Source: Brachycybe producta (Eukaryota > Arthropoda > Diplopoda > Playtdesmida > Andrognathidae). From it: a stretch of DNA of 64,000 nt. The stretch's first letter is position 1. Every line of letters starts with the position of its first letter. A program made the position numbers and the translations under genes. The notes under the pieces are model-generated. The model saw nothing but the letters and a program-made list of their open reading frames with translations, had not been told where the DNA came from and made no database searches. Of the stretch, positions 9,606 to 21,079 are shown piece after piece. The stretch covers positions 821,501 to 885,500 of the forward strand of contig JAUPFP010000034.1 of the NCBI GenBank assembly GCA_036925085.1. The letters run 5' to 3'.

Positions 9606-10929
9606 TCTTACTATGAAGATAGCTGTTTTCAAACGCAGTCATAGATTTCTATGAATACTGGTTATGGATTGTCACTATGTTTTTACAACATGCATTGACA
9701 GCGTTTGAAAAAAAAATGCAAAATGTGTAACAATTAATGTACACATAATTCTTATAAACAATAGATTTAATTCTGTGGAATGGCGGTTATGGCTAATAAA
9801 AAATACACAAGGAGAATTAGTACTCGTAACATGTATTGCAGTCAAATCTTGTTTGTTAATGTTGGGTTGGCGCCGCGTTTAAGATTTTTTTTCTTCTTCT
9901 TGTAGACAACACTGAAGAGAAAACTGAAAATGCAAAATATGATATGATCACATCAATTTGCTTTTTTATATATTAATATTGTTTGACCTTTACGATGAGT
10001 CCTTTTTTTTTAGAAAGATGAAGATTTCAAATGAACTTATGAATTATTATGAAATATTGCGAGTTTATATTTATGAGAAATTTGTGTCATTTGGTCTTAT
10101 ACATAAAAAGACCTTCGTTGACACTACTTTTTTGAAATATGGTTTTTTATTGTTTAACGGACATTGGATTCAACTAGAATTTGAAACTGAATCTTGTCTC
10201 ATTTTCTTTAACACTCTTTGACTTGTGTATGAGCCATAATTTCAATTTTTTGATAACTTCATCATCATCATCTTTTGAATTTCTTAACAGAGAACATAGC
10301 AAAACAGGTAAATGTAAATTACATAATTGGATTTTAATTTTATGGGTCACATTTAAGAACAGCTTGATTTGTGATGAGTAACAATGTAATGTAACAATAC
10401 GATCGATATTCAAATCGATATCTACTATATCCGTATCGATTTGTACGATATTCATATCGTAAAATAGTCAATGTCAACACGTTTTTTGTCTTTTGGGTAA
10501 TTTGTAGTCTGCAGTTCAAGGTTTGCAGACCTTGTCAACAGTTAGCTCAACGAAATAAGATGCCCGGCATATGGGGTGGGTTGTATAATGGGCGGTCAAT
10601 TCTTGGATCCTTTTAAATCTTTAACCATTATTTATTTAAATCAAGCCATAAAATAAGAAGTACAAAGCATAGCAGTAGCTATACTTTTTTATGTCGTTTC
10701 TTGTTTTATAATTGTTTTTAGTGTACTAAAGTTAGTGTACTATAGTTCACCAACTATGCAAAAAAAAAATTGTTCCAAGACAAAAATTAACCAAAAAAAA
10801 AAATGTTGGCTCCCTACAAAAGTTTCTGATGGGTGCTTGAGCCCCTGAGCACCCATGTAGTCGACGCCTATCGTCGTCACACTGGGTTTTGGCACAAAAT
10901 GCTCCATAGGAAGAGCCTCTACCTCTGTT
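9606..10929. other. Gene-free stretch with a TATCGAT-rich palindrome
   Basis: No supported gene. Around 10398-10465, short inverted blocks (ATCGATATTC, GAATATCGTA type) form a weak palindrome. Open frames at 9958-10455 on both strands are AT-rich and featureless. Confidence 0.45.
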
Positions 10930-11490
10930 TATTTATCTTGCATTTAAGAGGGCTCTCCATAGAAAAATACTTGTGTAAATGCAAGGTAGATGGCGCTTGC
11001 AACCTCCATAGGTGGCAAACTACACAATTAGTTGAAACACAGGCAGTTAGAAATAGGCGGGAACTTCAGTTGGCTCCGACCCTTGTTATGACGACCGGCA
11101 ACTTCTAATTGGCTAGTTATGTAGTCTGACGTCACATGATTCGCCCTTTTCAACGTCAGACTACATAACCAACCAATTAGAAGTTGTCGGTCGTCATAAC
11201 AACGGCGGAGCCAACTGAAGTTCTCTCCTATTTCTAACTGCATGTGTTGAAACAGAATGCAGCCTTTTAGCTCAAAGCGTCCAAAACAACCTTAATTATC
11301 AGAACACGTGACAATCTTATACCCAGATTACATATAAGTGAAGAGAGCATGACGTAGAAATAGTTGACGCAATTAAAAGTTCGCCACAGGAAAAAAAAAA
11401 GGAAGGTGACACGTGTCAGTACATTTCTATCGGAGGGCTAGTGGTGCCATCTAACGGCTACAGTGACAAAATAAATACTTGCATTCTTAA
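10930..11490. repeat. Interspersed repeat R, copy 2, carrying a MITE
   Basis: Same ordered blocks as the copies at 8970-9300 and 41795-42375. It is interrupted at 11040-11245 by a palindromic MITE inserted in GTTGAAACA. Confidence 0.72.
11040..11245. mobile_element. Mutator-like palindromic MITE, copy A
   Basis: 206-bp near-perfect palindrome with arms containing CAGGCAGTTAGAAAT, AGTTGGCTCCG and CGACCGGCAACTTCTAATTG. Flanked by 9-bp direct repeats GTTGAAACA (11031-11039 and 11246-11254), the TSD length typical of Mutator-like elements. Confidence 0.85.
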
Positions 11491-11802
11491 CTTTTTAGGG
11501 GTGTAGATGAGGTATAAGAAACTTTGAAGACGTTTTCAAATGCACCCCCCCCCACCATTTTTCTTTATCTATTAGTAACATCTATCTTAACTTTAAAAAA
11601 AGAGATATAAAAATCGATTTCCATTTTAGTAGTAGTAGTAGATCGGCAGTACTAGTAATTGTGAAAACATAATTGTTAGTTAGTCTCTCTGATAATAATC
11701 GTAAACATTTGCATAGTTTTACTCCTTTAATACCCCTTTATGGTTCCTACTATATTTCGAATAATGGAGGTGAGGGGGGGTTTTTTTTTCTTCTTCCTTC
11801 CC

Positions 11803-11823
11803 TACTCTCTCTCTCTCTCGCTC
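11803..11823. repeat. (TC)n microsatellite
   Basis: Short CT-rich tract, CTCTCTCTCTCTCTCGCTC, inside a pyrimidine-rich stretch. Confidence 0.7.
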
Positions 11824-12554
11824 ATTTTCTGTACATGTTCCCTCCATTCTTTTAAATAGAATGTAGGTCACACAATGGTTATAGACGGTATATAATTAAT
11901 TTGGCGATCAATAATGCCACACACAGTAACGCATAATGCGTGCGAGCGTTTTGTCTTTGTGTGTGTTTGTGCGCACTTCATTAGAACATTATGGTGATTT
12001 TGATAGATGGACACACTCGAAAATACATTCTCTCTCTCATGTAATAATAATAATAATAATAATGACTCAAGTAGAGTAATGAGCATGGAGTTTGTTTTTT
12101 TCAATAACGCTGCGCATACATAGAAACTTTTTTTTTAATCATTATTCCTCTCTTTTGTTCTTTATTGAACCACATATGGGTTTAATGTGATGTATTTGTA
12201 TGTATGTGGGGGTGTTACGATTTTACTTGAAATTTTTAAAGGTCTTTTAGGTAATAGTGTTGGTGGTGGGTGTGGGTGTGTAAATTTCAAATACTATAAA
12301 ATTTGATTGGTTAAAACACAGTTTTCTTTTTCTTCATTTAAATGAAGTGAAAAATGTTAAGGGGGTTTTATTTTATTTTCTGACTGTGTTTGTAGCAATT
12401 ACATTTTTCGATTGTCATTAAATAAGGTTTTAAAACTTTAAATGAGTTTTCTTTGTTTAGCAATTAAATTAAATGAAGAGAAACTTTTTTTCTTTCTTTC
12501 TTTCTTTCCGTTGAAATAAAAGTCTAAACTTTTAATTCAATGGTTATGAATGAT

Positions 12555-13078
12555 TAGAGTTTGGGGAAACTGCGATTTTTGAAAACCGGCGGTTTTTCGG
12601 GTTTCATTTTTGAAAACCTCGAATAACAGCGGTTTTTCGGTTTTGTATTTTTTTTACTTTTAAGATTTTAAAATTGTTGATAAAAACAATAATATCGAAC
12701 AAAATTATTATTTTTTAAGTAATTATAATTTTTGTAGATAATAATAACCTTTTAGGAAAACAGAGCATTTAATGATTTATCAGATAATTGTGAACGAAGT
12801 TTTGTACAAAAATTTTATTACTCAACAAAAATGTCCTTTCGGCATGTGTTGATGTTGGATTTATGGTAGAAAGTGCTGCGTAAAGGTGACATTGGTTCTT
12901 TTGTTTTATGGCACAATTTTTTTAAAAATTGCAAATTCCTGTTTTAGTGATAGTGATTTATTTTGACTTTTAATTTTTGATAAAACCGAAATCCGACGCG
13001 GAGACGGTTTTGCGGTTTCGGTTTTTCATTGAAAAACCACGGTTTTCGGTTTCATGTAAACCAAAATCCCAATCTGTA
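12555..13078. mobile_element. hAT-type non-autonomous element (AAAACCG-rich) with 8-bp TSD
   Basis: 524 bp, termini TAGAGTTTGGGG and CCCAATCTGTA in inverted orientation, subterminal GCGGTTTTTCGG and CGGTTTCGG motifs. Perfect TSD TGAATGAT at 12547-12554 and 13079-13086. Confidence 0.82.
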
Positions 13079-13524
13079 TGAATGATGATGATGATGAATT
13101 TTGCCAATCGTTTTTTTTTTCCTGTTTTTTTTTTTTTTTTTTTTTGGTAACTCGGTTCCTTAATATTATTCAGTTTTGAAGTTCTTCGAAATTTAGTCTT
13201 CTTTCATTTCTGGAATACATTTTTTTTAATAAACCGCAGGAATCATCATCGTAATTAACTTTTAATATGATCTCTCGTTCAAAAATTCCATTCTGTTTAC
13301 ATGTATGGAATATGAAATGAGATTTCATTTGGCAATTGGGGGGGGGGGGGGGTGAGAAGAGACATTATATTTTTACATTAATATTCTTCTAGACTCTTCC
13401 TTGTGACTAAGAGACATAAATATTGTTTTTTATTGAGTTATGACAATATAGCAACACGTTATTTGTGAAATTGAAATATAGCACTGGGGTTTGATTGATT
13501 GAAAGCGATTGTCATTAAATATGA

Positions 13525-13756
13525 TTTTGATGTGTAAACGTATCTCTCGAACTGTTTAGTTATTTCTAGTTATCAGGTGCAACATGAAAAGAAACTGTAA
13601 TGTGTTTTAGAAACTGGAAAGGTAACTCAGACACTTAAAAGTATTTTTGTGTTGATATCTTTCAAAATAACTTTCTATGTGATTTCGAAAATGACTCCAT
13701 TTTAAGCAGACGGTATTTTTTTTAAATTTTTGCTTGGTTCTTGTTTATTATTCATA
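13525..13756. mobile_element. Palindromic MITE, core CTAGAAGGGTAG (truncated copy)
   Basis: Only the left arm and centre are seen: GTTTTAGAAACTGGAAAGGT, GATATCTTTCAAAATAAC and CATTTTAAGCAGACGGT. It stops where the Helitron-like 3' end begins at 13757, so the insertion may have split or removed the right arm. Confidence 0.65.
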
Positions 13757-14295
13757 CTAGTGGGGTAACCCGTCATAAATGACGGGAGCCAAATTCACAG
13801 ACAATTGTGCCCAGCATTAGAATTTCTTTTCTTCCGCCCTTTTATGACGTCAGACCAAGTAACAAACCAATTAGAAATTGATGACGTTCATAAAAGGGCG
13901 TAGCAAAAGAAATTCTAATGCTGGGCACAATTGCCCGTGATAAACTGTAGTTTAATTTTTCTACTATTATCCCCTCCCCTTTTTTATATTTGAAAGAGAA
14001 AATGAGTTTCATTTTTTCAGGTGTGCGCATGCGCGTCGTTTGTTCCTTTTTACTCCCATTTCAATTTCAGTTTCTCCCTCTCCCTTTTTTCCCCCCACCA
14101 CGTTTCCCCCCTCTACACTTTCCAACCTTTCCCCCACCCTCCAATTTAATATCATGGGGTTCTTGGATGGTGAGTGTGCAACATATAGTTGACCTTGAGA
14201 AAAAAAAAGCGGTTCATTTATTTAAATTTATATAAATTCCGACGTGCTTCAAGGTTTGTACAGCGTTAACCACACACACACACACACAGACCTGC

Positions 14296-14329
<34 letters not shown>
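13757..14329 (-). mobile_element. Helitron-like non-autonomous element, copy 1
   Basis: On the minus strand it ends with a hairpin CCCGTCAT/ATGACGGG, then TTACCCCACTAG next to a host T, matching the Helitron 3' terminus (hairpin plus CTRR). The body is shared with the inverted copy at 34600-35176: GCGCATGCGC, a pyrimidine-rich tract, CCAATTTAATATCATGGG, TTTATATAAATT and (CA)n. The 5' end is uncertain because an AT microsatellite and a second element abut it. A palindromic MITE is nested at 13802-13932. Confidence 0.65.
13802..13932. mobile_element. Palindromic MITE nested in Helitron-like copy 1
   Basis: Arms CAATTGTGCCCAGCATTAGA and its inverse surround CGCCCTTTTATGACGTCAG and its inverse. 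Related to the Mutator-like MITE family by the CCAATTAGAA..GACG block. Absent from the sister Helitron-like copy. Confidence 0.7.

Positions 14330-14331
<2 letters not shown>
14300..14331. repeat. (TA)n microsatellite
   Basis: About 16 TA units next to a (CA)n tract at 14271-14288. Confidence 0.9.
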
Positions 14332-14334
<3 letters not shown>

Positions 14335-14536
14335 GTAGAATGTCGATTATCGGAATTAATTTCGGACATGCGTAGTTCTGATAATCAAAAGTTAATGTAA
14401 TCGAACTCCAATTAAAAAAGTGGAGAAAAGTAAGAAAAAGCCATTTTTATTTCTATAAAAATAAGTAAAAAGAATTGGTTCAGATAATCCGATGGTTCCA
14501 AAAAACCGACGTTCCGATAATCGACGCTCTCTTGTA
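14330..14536. mobile_element. pogo/Tigger-like MITE, copy 1
   Basis: Inverted ends AGTAGAATGTCGATTATCGG and CCGATAATCGACGCTCTCTT, flanked by TA. The TCGATTATC terminus is typical of pogo-type elements. A second copy lies at 33680-33805. Confidence 0.65.
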
Positions 14537-14706
14537 CCTATAGTTGGCATGTGCCTGTTAGAACCCATTTTTCAATTAAGAGTAATAATGAGAGCTGTAT
14601 AAACAAACACTAAACATAAGCGAGAGTGAGGAGGGGGGGGGGAGCTACAAAAATAACAAGACACATCCAAACATGCACTAAAATTGAAAAAAGACCTACA
14701 GACCTT

Positions 14707-14833
14707 AAGCCCGTTATACACCATCAATTATTTCTTAAATAAATGTATATATTAATTTATAAATGTCCATTGTATATAATCGACATTTATAAATTAATTT
14801 ATGAATTAATTGATGGTGTAGAACGGGCTTAAA
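14707..14833. mobile_element. Palindromic MITE (AAGCCCGTT termini)
   Basis: Left TTAAGCCCGTTATACACCAT and right ATGGTGTAGAACGGGCTTAA, with a palindromic AT-rich centre around AATTAATTTATAAATG. Confidence 0.75.
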
Positions 14834-15190
14834 AGTGTAAACGCAACTCTCGAACTCATAATTATTGCGTCTTTTAGGTTTTGCACCTGAAAGACAGAAT
14901 AATTAAGAGTTCGCGAGGTGCGTTCACACGAAAAGAAACTTGAATGCGTTTTAGGTAACTCGAAAGGTATCTCAGTCATTTAAGGGTATTTCCATGTTGA
15001 TTGATATCTTTCAAAATAAATTCTTTTTTCATGAATTTGAAAATGACCCAACTTTAAGCAAGATGGTATTTTTAATTTTGGTTCATAAAAAAGTGTACAT
15101 TAAAAGTATCAATATGCAAATGCCCTTAAGTGATTGAGCTGCCCTTCAGTTACTAAAGCACTTTCTAGTTTCTCTTATGCCTTGTAAACA
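14833..15190. mobile_element. Palindromic MITE, core CTAGAAGGGTAG (copy 4)
   Basis: Contains AAAGTGTAAACGCAACTC, CTTTCAAAATAAA, CAACTTTAAGCA, and the right arm CCCTTAAGTGATTGAGCTG. The outer left arm is partly duplicated in inverted form near 14865-14930. Confidence 0.7.
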
Positions 15191-15192
15191 CA

Positions 15193-15450
15193 TGAGTTAA
15201 ATGAATTCAAATTAAATGTGTTTAGGTGAATTATACGGAATCCAGTTAAGGACATGAACACCAAATAAAAATTGACTTTATTATTAATATTTTAAATTGA
15301 AATACTAAATCAATATTTTGTCAATAGTTTATATATTTTATATTTAAGTATTAACTCAATATTTTCAGATTATTAACTGAATAAATTGAATTCAATATAT
15401 TGTTTGTTTGCCCTTCACAGGGCTCTGTAGAACACGTTTATTATTTAAAT
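15193..15450. repeat. Interspersed repeat, plus orientation (inverted partner at 22800-23065)
   Basis: Runs from ATGAATTCAAATTAAATG through ACGGAATCCAGTTAAGGACA to GCCCTTCACAGGGCTCTGTA. Matches 22800-23065 on the opposite strand along its length. Confidence 0.75.
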
Positions 15451-18440
15451 CCTTTTAAATTATCAGGTGCTGTGTACTAGGTATTAGGGAATAGTGGCAC
15501 ATACTCAAAATAGACCAGGAAATAGAAATAGAAAATTGTGTTCTTTTGCGCTCAAAAATATTTTATATGACGCTTCTGGTAAATACCTTACAAAGTGAAA
15601 TTCAGTGGGAGTTTTTTTTCAGCATGTGTGATTCTTCTCTAAGGGCTTTAAAAGTAGGGCTAAATGGACATTTTTTATGGAAAAGTATTAGACAAAAGGA
15701 GGCGCTTTACTGGATAGAAACCCTTGAAAAGCTAATCGAGCAAATATTACATATTGAGAAACATTTGTCTCTTAGTGTATGTATGCTGACAATATAAAAC
15801 CTTGATGGAAATTTGACTTTTTCTAGACAGGGATTTTTTTTTTATTTGACAATATCTTCTATAGATTTTGACTTGTCCATGTTAAAAAAGTTCTGAGTAA
15901 AAAAAACCCTCCTGAAATCCTCTTTTTCTTCTCTCCAAATATTGATTCTAAACTTGGTTGACTTGGTTTGTAATGTTGACCTTTGTTTTTCTTCTTGCTT
16001 GTGGCAACTATTATACTAACTGATAAAAACAGCAATGCAGTCAGGTAGAAATTTAGAATTTGTATGTTGTATATACTATATAGTATACATTCCTAGTAAT
16101 AATATATACCTCCACATGTGTATACTGTAGTATAGTATACAATATTGTGGTGGGCGTTGATGGTTATTGGTTGCTGACTTGGCTTGTTTGCCGCATTTTC
16201 GTGTGTCATCAATGCCATCATCCATCCATTCCTTTCTCTCTCTCTTTTTTCTCATAAGCTTACATATGATATATTCTAATGGTAAGTTGCGTTTTACGTC
16301 ATGGCGCCTGTTTTTTTCCATAGATCCACCCACGCTATTTTTAGATAGAAAAAGGGAGGCACAATGAAAGCGGGAGAGAGTGAGTTTCACTTTCAATGAC
16401 GTCATTTGATAGCTACATAATGCTTTTTTAGTAACAAACTCCGCCCATTAAACTCCATCCTATGTTAATATAATAATTATTGCTTCTCTCTTTTTCATTC
16501 AAATTGAATGGATTTAAATCATTTGAATGTGTTTTAATTTTTTTTTCTATACTTTGTTCTTGTTTTGTTTAAATAAGCCGTTTAAAGTGAAGAGTATTGT
16601 GAGTGCCAAGTTATATGTTATCCGTGTTAATCCTTGGCGTTTATTTATGAGTGTTTTTCACATTGTAAGGCCTATCTATATAACTGAAGTGCTGCTGCTG
16701 CTGCTGCTACTCAATATAGACATGGTTATTGCCCACCAAAAAGGCAAAAATGCTTTTGTAGCTTAGAGAGAAAAGTGGAGAGAGTGAGTGTCTAGATGGA
16801 TTTTGTTTGGTTCAGAGAATAAAAAAAAAAATGGTAGGCAATACAGCTTGATTTCTAGTAGGCTAAGTATTGCTTAGAAAGTGGATGATTGCTTCTTGCA
16901 ATTGCTGCAGTACTTATAAGACATAAGCCACTGCTCTTAAAAGAAAAAGGGATCAATGAGGTTGTGTGGCCAACGTGAGTGGCCTCTGAGTAGAATCAGA
17001 GCTCGCGAATTGATCACAGACGTCTCTTATGTATGGCGTTTGTGTGTATTTTTCAATCTAAAACATGTATATAGTTGTGACAGATTTTTTTTCTTCTTCT
17101 GCTCTTGTGCACAAACTTCTATGATAAAATTTGTTTTCTAATCCTTTTCAAAATGGCGGCTCCTTAGAAGTGGCTTGAGTAATCGGGTCCAAGGTCAAGG
17201 ATTTCTGTGACAGCTACATCAAAAGTGTCGCGCGAGAGTTTCCCTTCAGTCCTTCTTCTTATTCTGTGGTATAGTGGACTCTTGGCAGGCCACGAAGATG
17301 TTCCAAATATTGAACTTATTCAATGTAAATGCTGTTTATGGTCTTCTTTCAATTAGGTCAAAATTATTCAACTGGTAAAAGTTGAAAAGGAGTAAAAATA
17401 TGGCACTTTAAAGTAGCTAGAGTATTTCCATTTGTTGGATAATTTTGGGGTGCGATGCGATTGTGATATGACAGCACAGTAGTGTCCCGCCTATTCACTA
17501 TAATGATTAAGTGAAGTATGTTAGGTCAGTTGATTTTAGAGTACTTCTATTGCCCATACTATTTTAAGTAAAACCCAATAAATTTACATTTCTCATTAAT
17601 ATTTAGTTTATTTACACTGAAATGGTGTTATTTTAAGCCAGAGCAGTAGGCGAATTAAACCTACATGCAATTTAAATGAACGTCATTACCTGAAATGATG
17701 AATAATTAAAGGAAAAGCAAATATAGAAACTCATTAAAACCAAAGAAAAATCGAAACGGTACGAATGAAATAATCTTCAACTGATTGAGAGAAAAAAAAT
17801 CCATCTGAATCAGATAGATGAAAGGTTGAAAATATTCAACCGTTGGCACTAATTTATGGTTAATTATTTGCTCCTTTTTAAGAACGGTTTTCATCCTCTT
17901 TTTGACCTAATGAAAACACGCCATTGTAGGCATACCTATTAAGTTTTATCATGAATGGTATCTTTCAAAATAATATTTTTATGATTGTTAGAAATATAAA
18001 GAAATTTGAATTTTTAACAGTTTTTTTCTAGTTTTTTGTTAAACAAACTTGGAATTTATTCCGAAAATCAATTTTGTTGCACAGGATAAGAAGTTAGTAG
18101 TAACTCTTTCTTTGGTCGTAAATATTGTTTGCAAGTTGGAGCGTCTGAGGTATGTTGGGAACCTAGAAGAGAAAAGAAAGATAGAGAACTTGGCTTCCTG
18201 TTTTTCTTATGTCCTTTTTCCTGTTTAGAGACTTCTTATCAGAAGGTCAATAGAGAAGATTACTTGTAATAGTTTTATTTATCATAAAAAAAGCTTTAGG
18301 ATAGAGGTAGGTGTGTGTATAATATGTTATATAGGGAATCTAACGGAACTATTCAGAGGAAACATGCGTTTGGCTTACTGCTAGCCTCCGTGGTACAGGT
18401 CTTTGATTACCTGGTTGGGTTATATTAAATAGAACTTGTT
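15451..18440. other. Gene-free stretch
   Basis: No convincing gene on either strand. A (CTG)n-like tract occurs at 16691-16708 and AT-rich short frames are scattered. Around 15565-15640 a block (GGTAAATACCTTACAAAGTG, then CAGCATGTGTGATTCTTC) also occurs inverted or direct at 19515-19680, so part of it is repeat. Nothing else recognisable. Confidence 0.45.
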
Positions 18441-18629
18441 GCAAGCAGGTCACTGAGCGACCAACAGTTCTTCAAATAGCAATCTGAAAGTGTAGGTCAT
18501 CTAATGACATACGATTAGTCTATCCCGAAATTAAATCCGAAAGTGGCGATCACATTTGCAATATTTACAACAATATACTTGGCTTGCAGAAAACTGCTTA
18601 TCTTCACTTTTAGCTAGAAATTGGGCAAG

Positions 18630-19320
18630 AATTACAGCAATATTAAGCCGCTTACCCACTGGTCGAACCAAAACCCACATCGAACAAAATATTTTGTTCG
18701 ACGAACAAAAAAAAACTGTTCGAAGAAGTGTTTTGCATGTATTTCAAATTAGAGACCTACATAAAGCCCATGGGCCGGCATTTTTATATTAAAGGCCCGT
18801 GGGCTTTGGGCCGGCATTTTTATATTAAAGGCCCATGGGCTTCGTGGGCCTCGTGTTTTTGGTGGTCTTTGTGGGCATCACGGGTTTGGAAGGCATTTCA
18901 TCATTTCTCTCATGGGGTTCTTTTCAAATGTATAGAACAGAACCACATATTATTTCACACATTAATAAAAGTATAACATGGGGCAGTTTCTTTTGTTGGT
19001 AAGCATGCGAACTTGTGAACCATTTAGTGTGGAAATTAGAGACCTTAGGAAATTAGAGAGCCCATGGGATGGTGGGCTTTTGGGCTGGGCTGGGCTTGGA
19101 TCGGCATATTTATGTTAAATGCCCATGGGCTTCGTGGGCTTCATGAGCCTGGTGGGTTTTATGGGCTTCGTGGTCCAGGTGGGCTGGGCTTTAAATTTTT
19201 ACTCAATGTAGGTCTCTATTTCAAATGAAATCTCCTCCCCAGCAGAACGAAACTTTTGTTCGAAACAAGAAATCTGCTCGTCGAACATCGAACAACGGTC
19301 TGACGAAGTCCGGCTTTAAC
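18630..19320. repeat. Repeat block with GCCCATGGGCTT motifs and TCGAACAAA palindromes
   Basis: Outer AATATTAAGCCG and CGGCTTTAACAAT are inverted. Inside is a direct duplication of GGCCGGCATTTTTATATTAA (18774-18832), then a run of GGGCTTCGTGGGC-like units to 19190. A similar GGGCTT run appears at 52025-52205. Non-coding. Confidence 0.6.
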
Positions 19321-19736
19321 AATGTTCGATGGAGATGTTTGGCAAACAAACCATTCTGCACAATTGCACATGCATAAAACGACCGTCGCCATGTTTGCTA
19401 CCAGAGAAAATTTTGTTTTGTTTCATAAATGTGTTTTGTTTGATGATGATATCCCACAGCATCGAACAATGCATTCCAAACAAATTGTTGCAAACAGTAC
19501 GTATGTGGTCTTCGTGAAGAATCACACATGCTGACAAATATCACTGAAATTCACTTTGTAAGGTATTTACCAGAGGCACCATAAATCTTTCAGTGCAAAA
19601 GGACTATAGAAATAGTCTGATTTTTTATTTATATTTCTAATTTCTGCTGATTTTTCAGCATGTGTGATTCTTCCCCTACGATGCATTTCTTTCACGAAAT
19701 CTTGCATGAAAAATTGCCAATATGATCAGTGATCAC

Positions 19737-21069
19737 TAGGGCTCGGATGTTGATGACCTAAAAAATGGAAAAAATGACCATATAAAATGTCTTTTAAAAA
19801 GTAAAAAATGACCTTAAAAATTGGGAAAATGACCTAACTTACATTCACTCTATACCTATTCAGAATTGCACTGAAGAACTAAGTGCATTCTGAGGTACTT
19901 TTGTTTCACACAATTTGCAAAACAAAATAGTTCCATCTGTGGAAAATATATTTTCACCAAACTCAGCAACAAGTTGTCGTAAAGGGTAGTACACACCGGG
20001 ATGCTTTGTTGCGATACATTGTTGCTGGGCTGAATCGCAGCTGAATCTCGTCTGTTGCGATTCTGGCCCGCAACAATGTTGAAATGTTGCGGGGCGGAAT
20101 CTCAGCAGCTCAGATTCATGTTTTTGAACCCCATCGAAATGGGAAACATTTCAACATTGTTGCGGGACATTTCATGGTGTGGACGTCTTTTGAAACATAA
20201 ACAAAGACTCAAGACTTAAAAAAAGATGCGGACCACTGAAAATATTGTTAAACTAATTTTGCATAAATTGTGTAACTGTGTTTCAGGTTGTCCAAAAGGC
20301 TTAAACCGAATGTGCTCCCAGCTGAGAAGAGCTTGTGTGCCCACCACCGTTTCTGCTTTATTTGCCCCTCTTTAGAAATCATCATGTAGGCCCATATTGC
20401 AAGGGCCACTTCCGCTGAAGGAGGAAGGTGTCCACACCTACACTGAGTGTAGGTGTGGACACGGAACAATGCTGCGGGTCTGAATCGCATCAGTTGAGAT
20501 TCTGCCCCGCAACATTGAATCGGAGCAGTCCCGCAACAATGTATCGCAACAAAGAATCCGGTGTGTACTAGGCTTAAGTGTCCTGCTGTAGATGGTTTTT
20601 ATTTCGGCATTTTATCAAGGTTAAAGAGAATTGCAAACAAATGCAGATAAAAATGTTCCCAAAAGCTAAGAATGTAATTAAAATCAGTTCAATGCTGTCT
20701 CACACCTTTTTCCATATATGGAAGATGTTCTTTGTACTTTGACTGTGACCATAATGCCATCTATTTCACCTAAAAGAAACTAGTTTTATAATATTGTTCT
20801 ATAGAGTTCTTCATCCATTTTAACCCTATCTAAATGTTTTTTGAAATGCCTGATTTAATGGAGAGAAGGATAAAACTTAAAATTTAACAAATGTCCTAAA
20901 AATAGACAAAATGCCTAAAAAAATGCAAAAAATGTCTCAAACCCCAAAAAATGCAAAATAAAAATTACATTTTTGGAATCTTTATGAAAAGAATCATATT
21001 TGTGTGTTAGTTAGCATCGTGTGAGACCTTTCAGAAAAAAGATGAAATGTCATCAACATCCTAGCCCTA
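19737..21069. mobile_element. hAT-type element, 1.33 kb, with nested insertion
   Basis: Termini TAGGGCTCGGATGTTGATGA and inverse ACATCCTAGCCCTA, flanked by perfect 8-bp TSD GTGATCAC (19729-19736 and 21070-21077). The subterminal AAAATGACC and GCAAAAAATG blocks are low complexity. Another inverted-repeat element occupies about 19988-20572. No intact transposase was seen. Confidence 0.85.
19988..20572. mobile_element. Inverted-repeat element nested in hAT element (Harbinger-like?)
   Basis: Ends TAGTACACACCGGGATGCTT and its inverse, with GTTGCGATACATTGTTGC next to it and GCGGGGC-type subterminal repeats. A minus-strand frame (20248-20490) has Q-K-R-W-W-A-H, loosely like the N-terminus of PIF/Harbinger transposases. 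TSD not resolved. The superfamily call is tentative. Confidence 0.6.
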
Positions 21070-21079
21070 GTGATCACCA

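Noticed and set aside
15546-15797. Plus-strand 83-codon frame
   Set aside because: Overlaps a block repeated at 19.5-19.7 kb, and no domain is visible.
20248-20490. Minus-strand frame as an independent gene
   Set aside because: Lies wholly inside a nested inverted-repeat element; at most a transposase relic.
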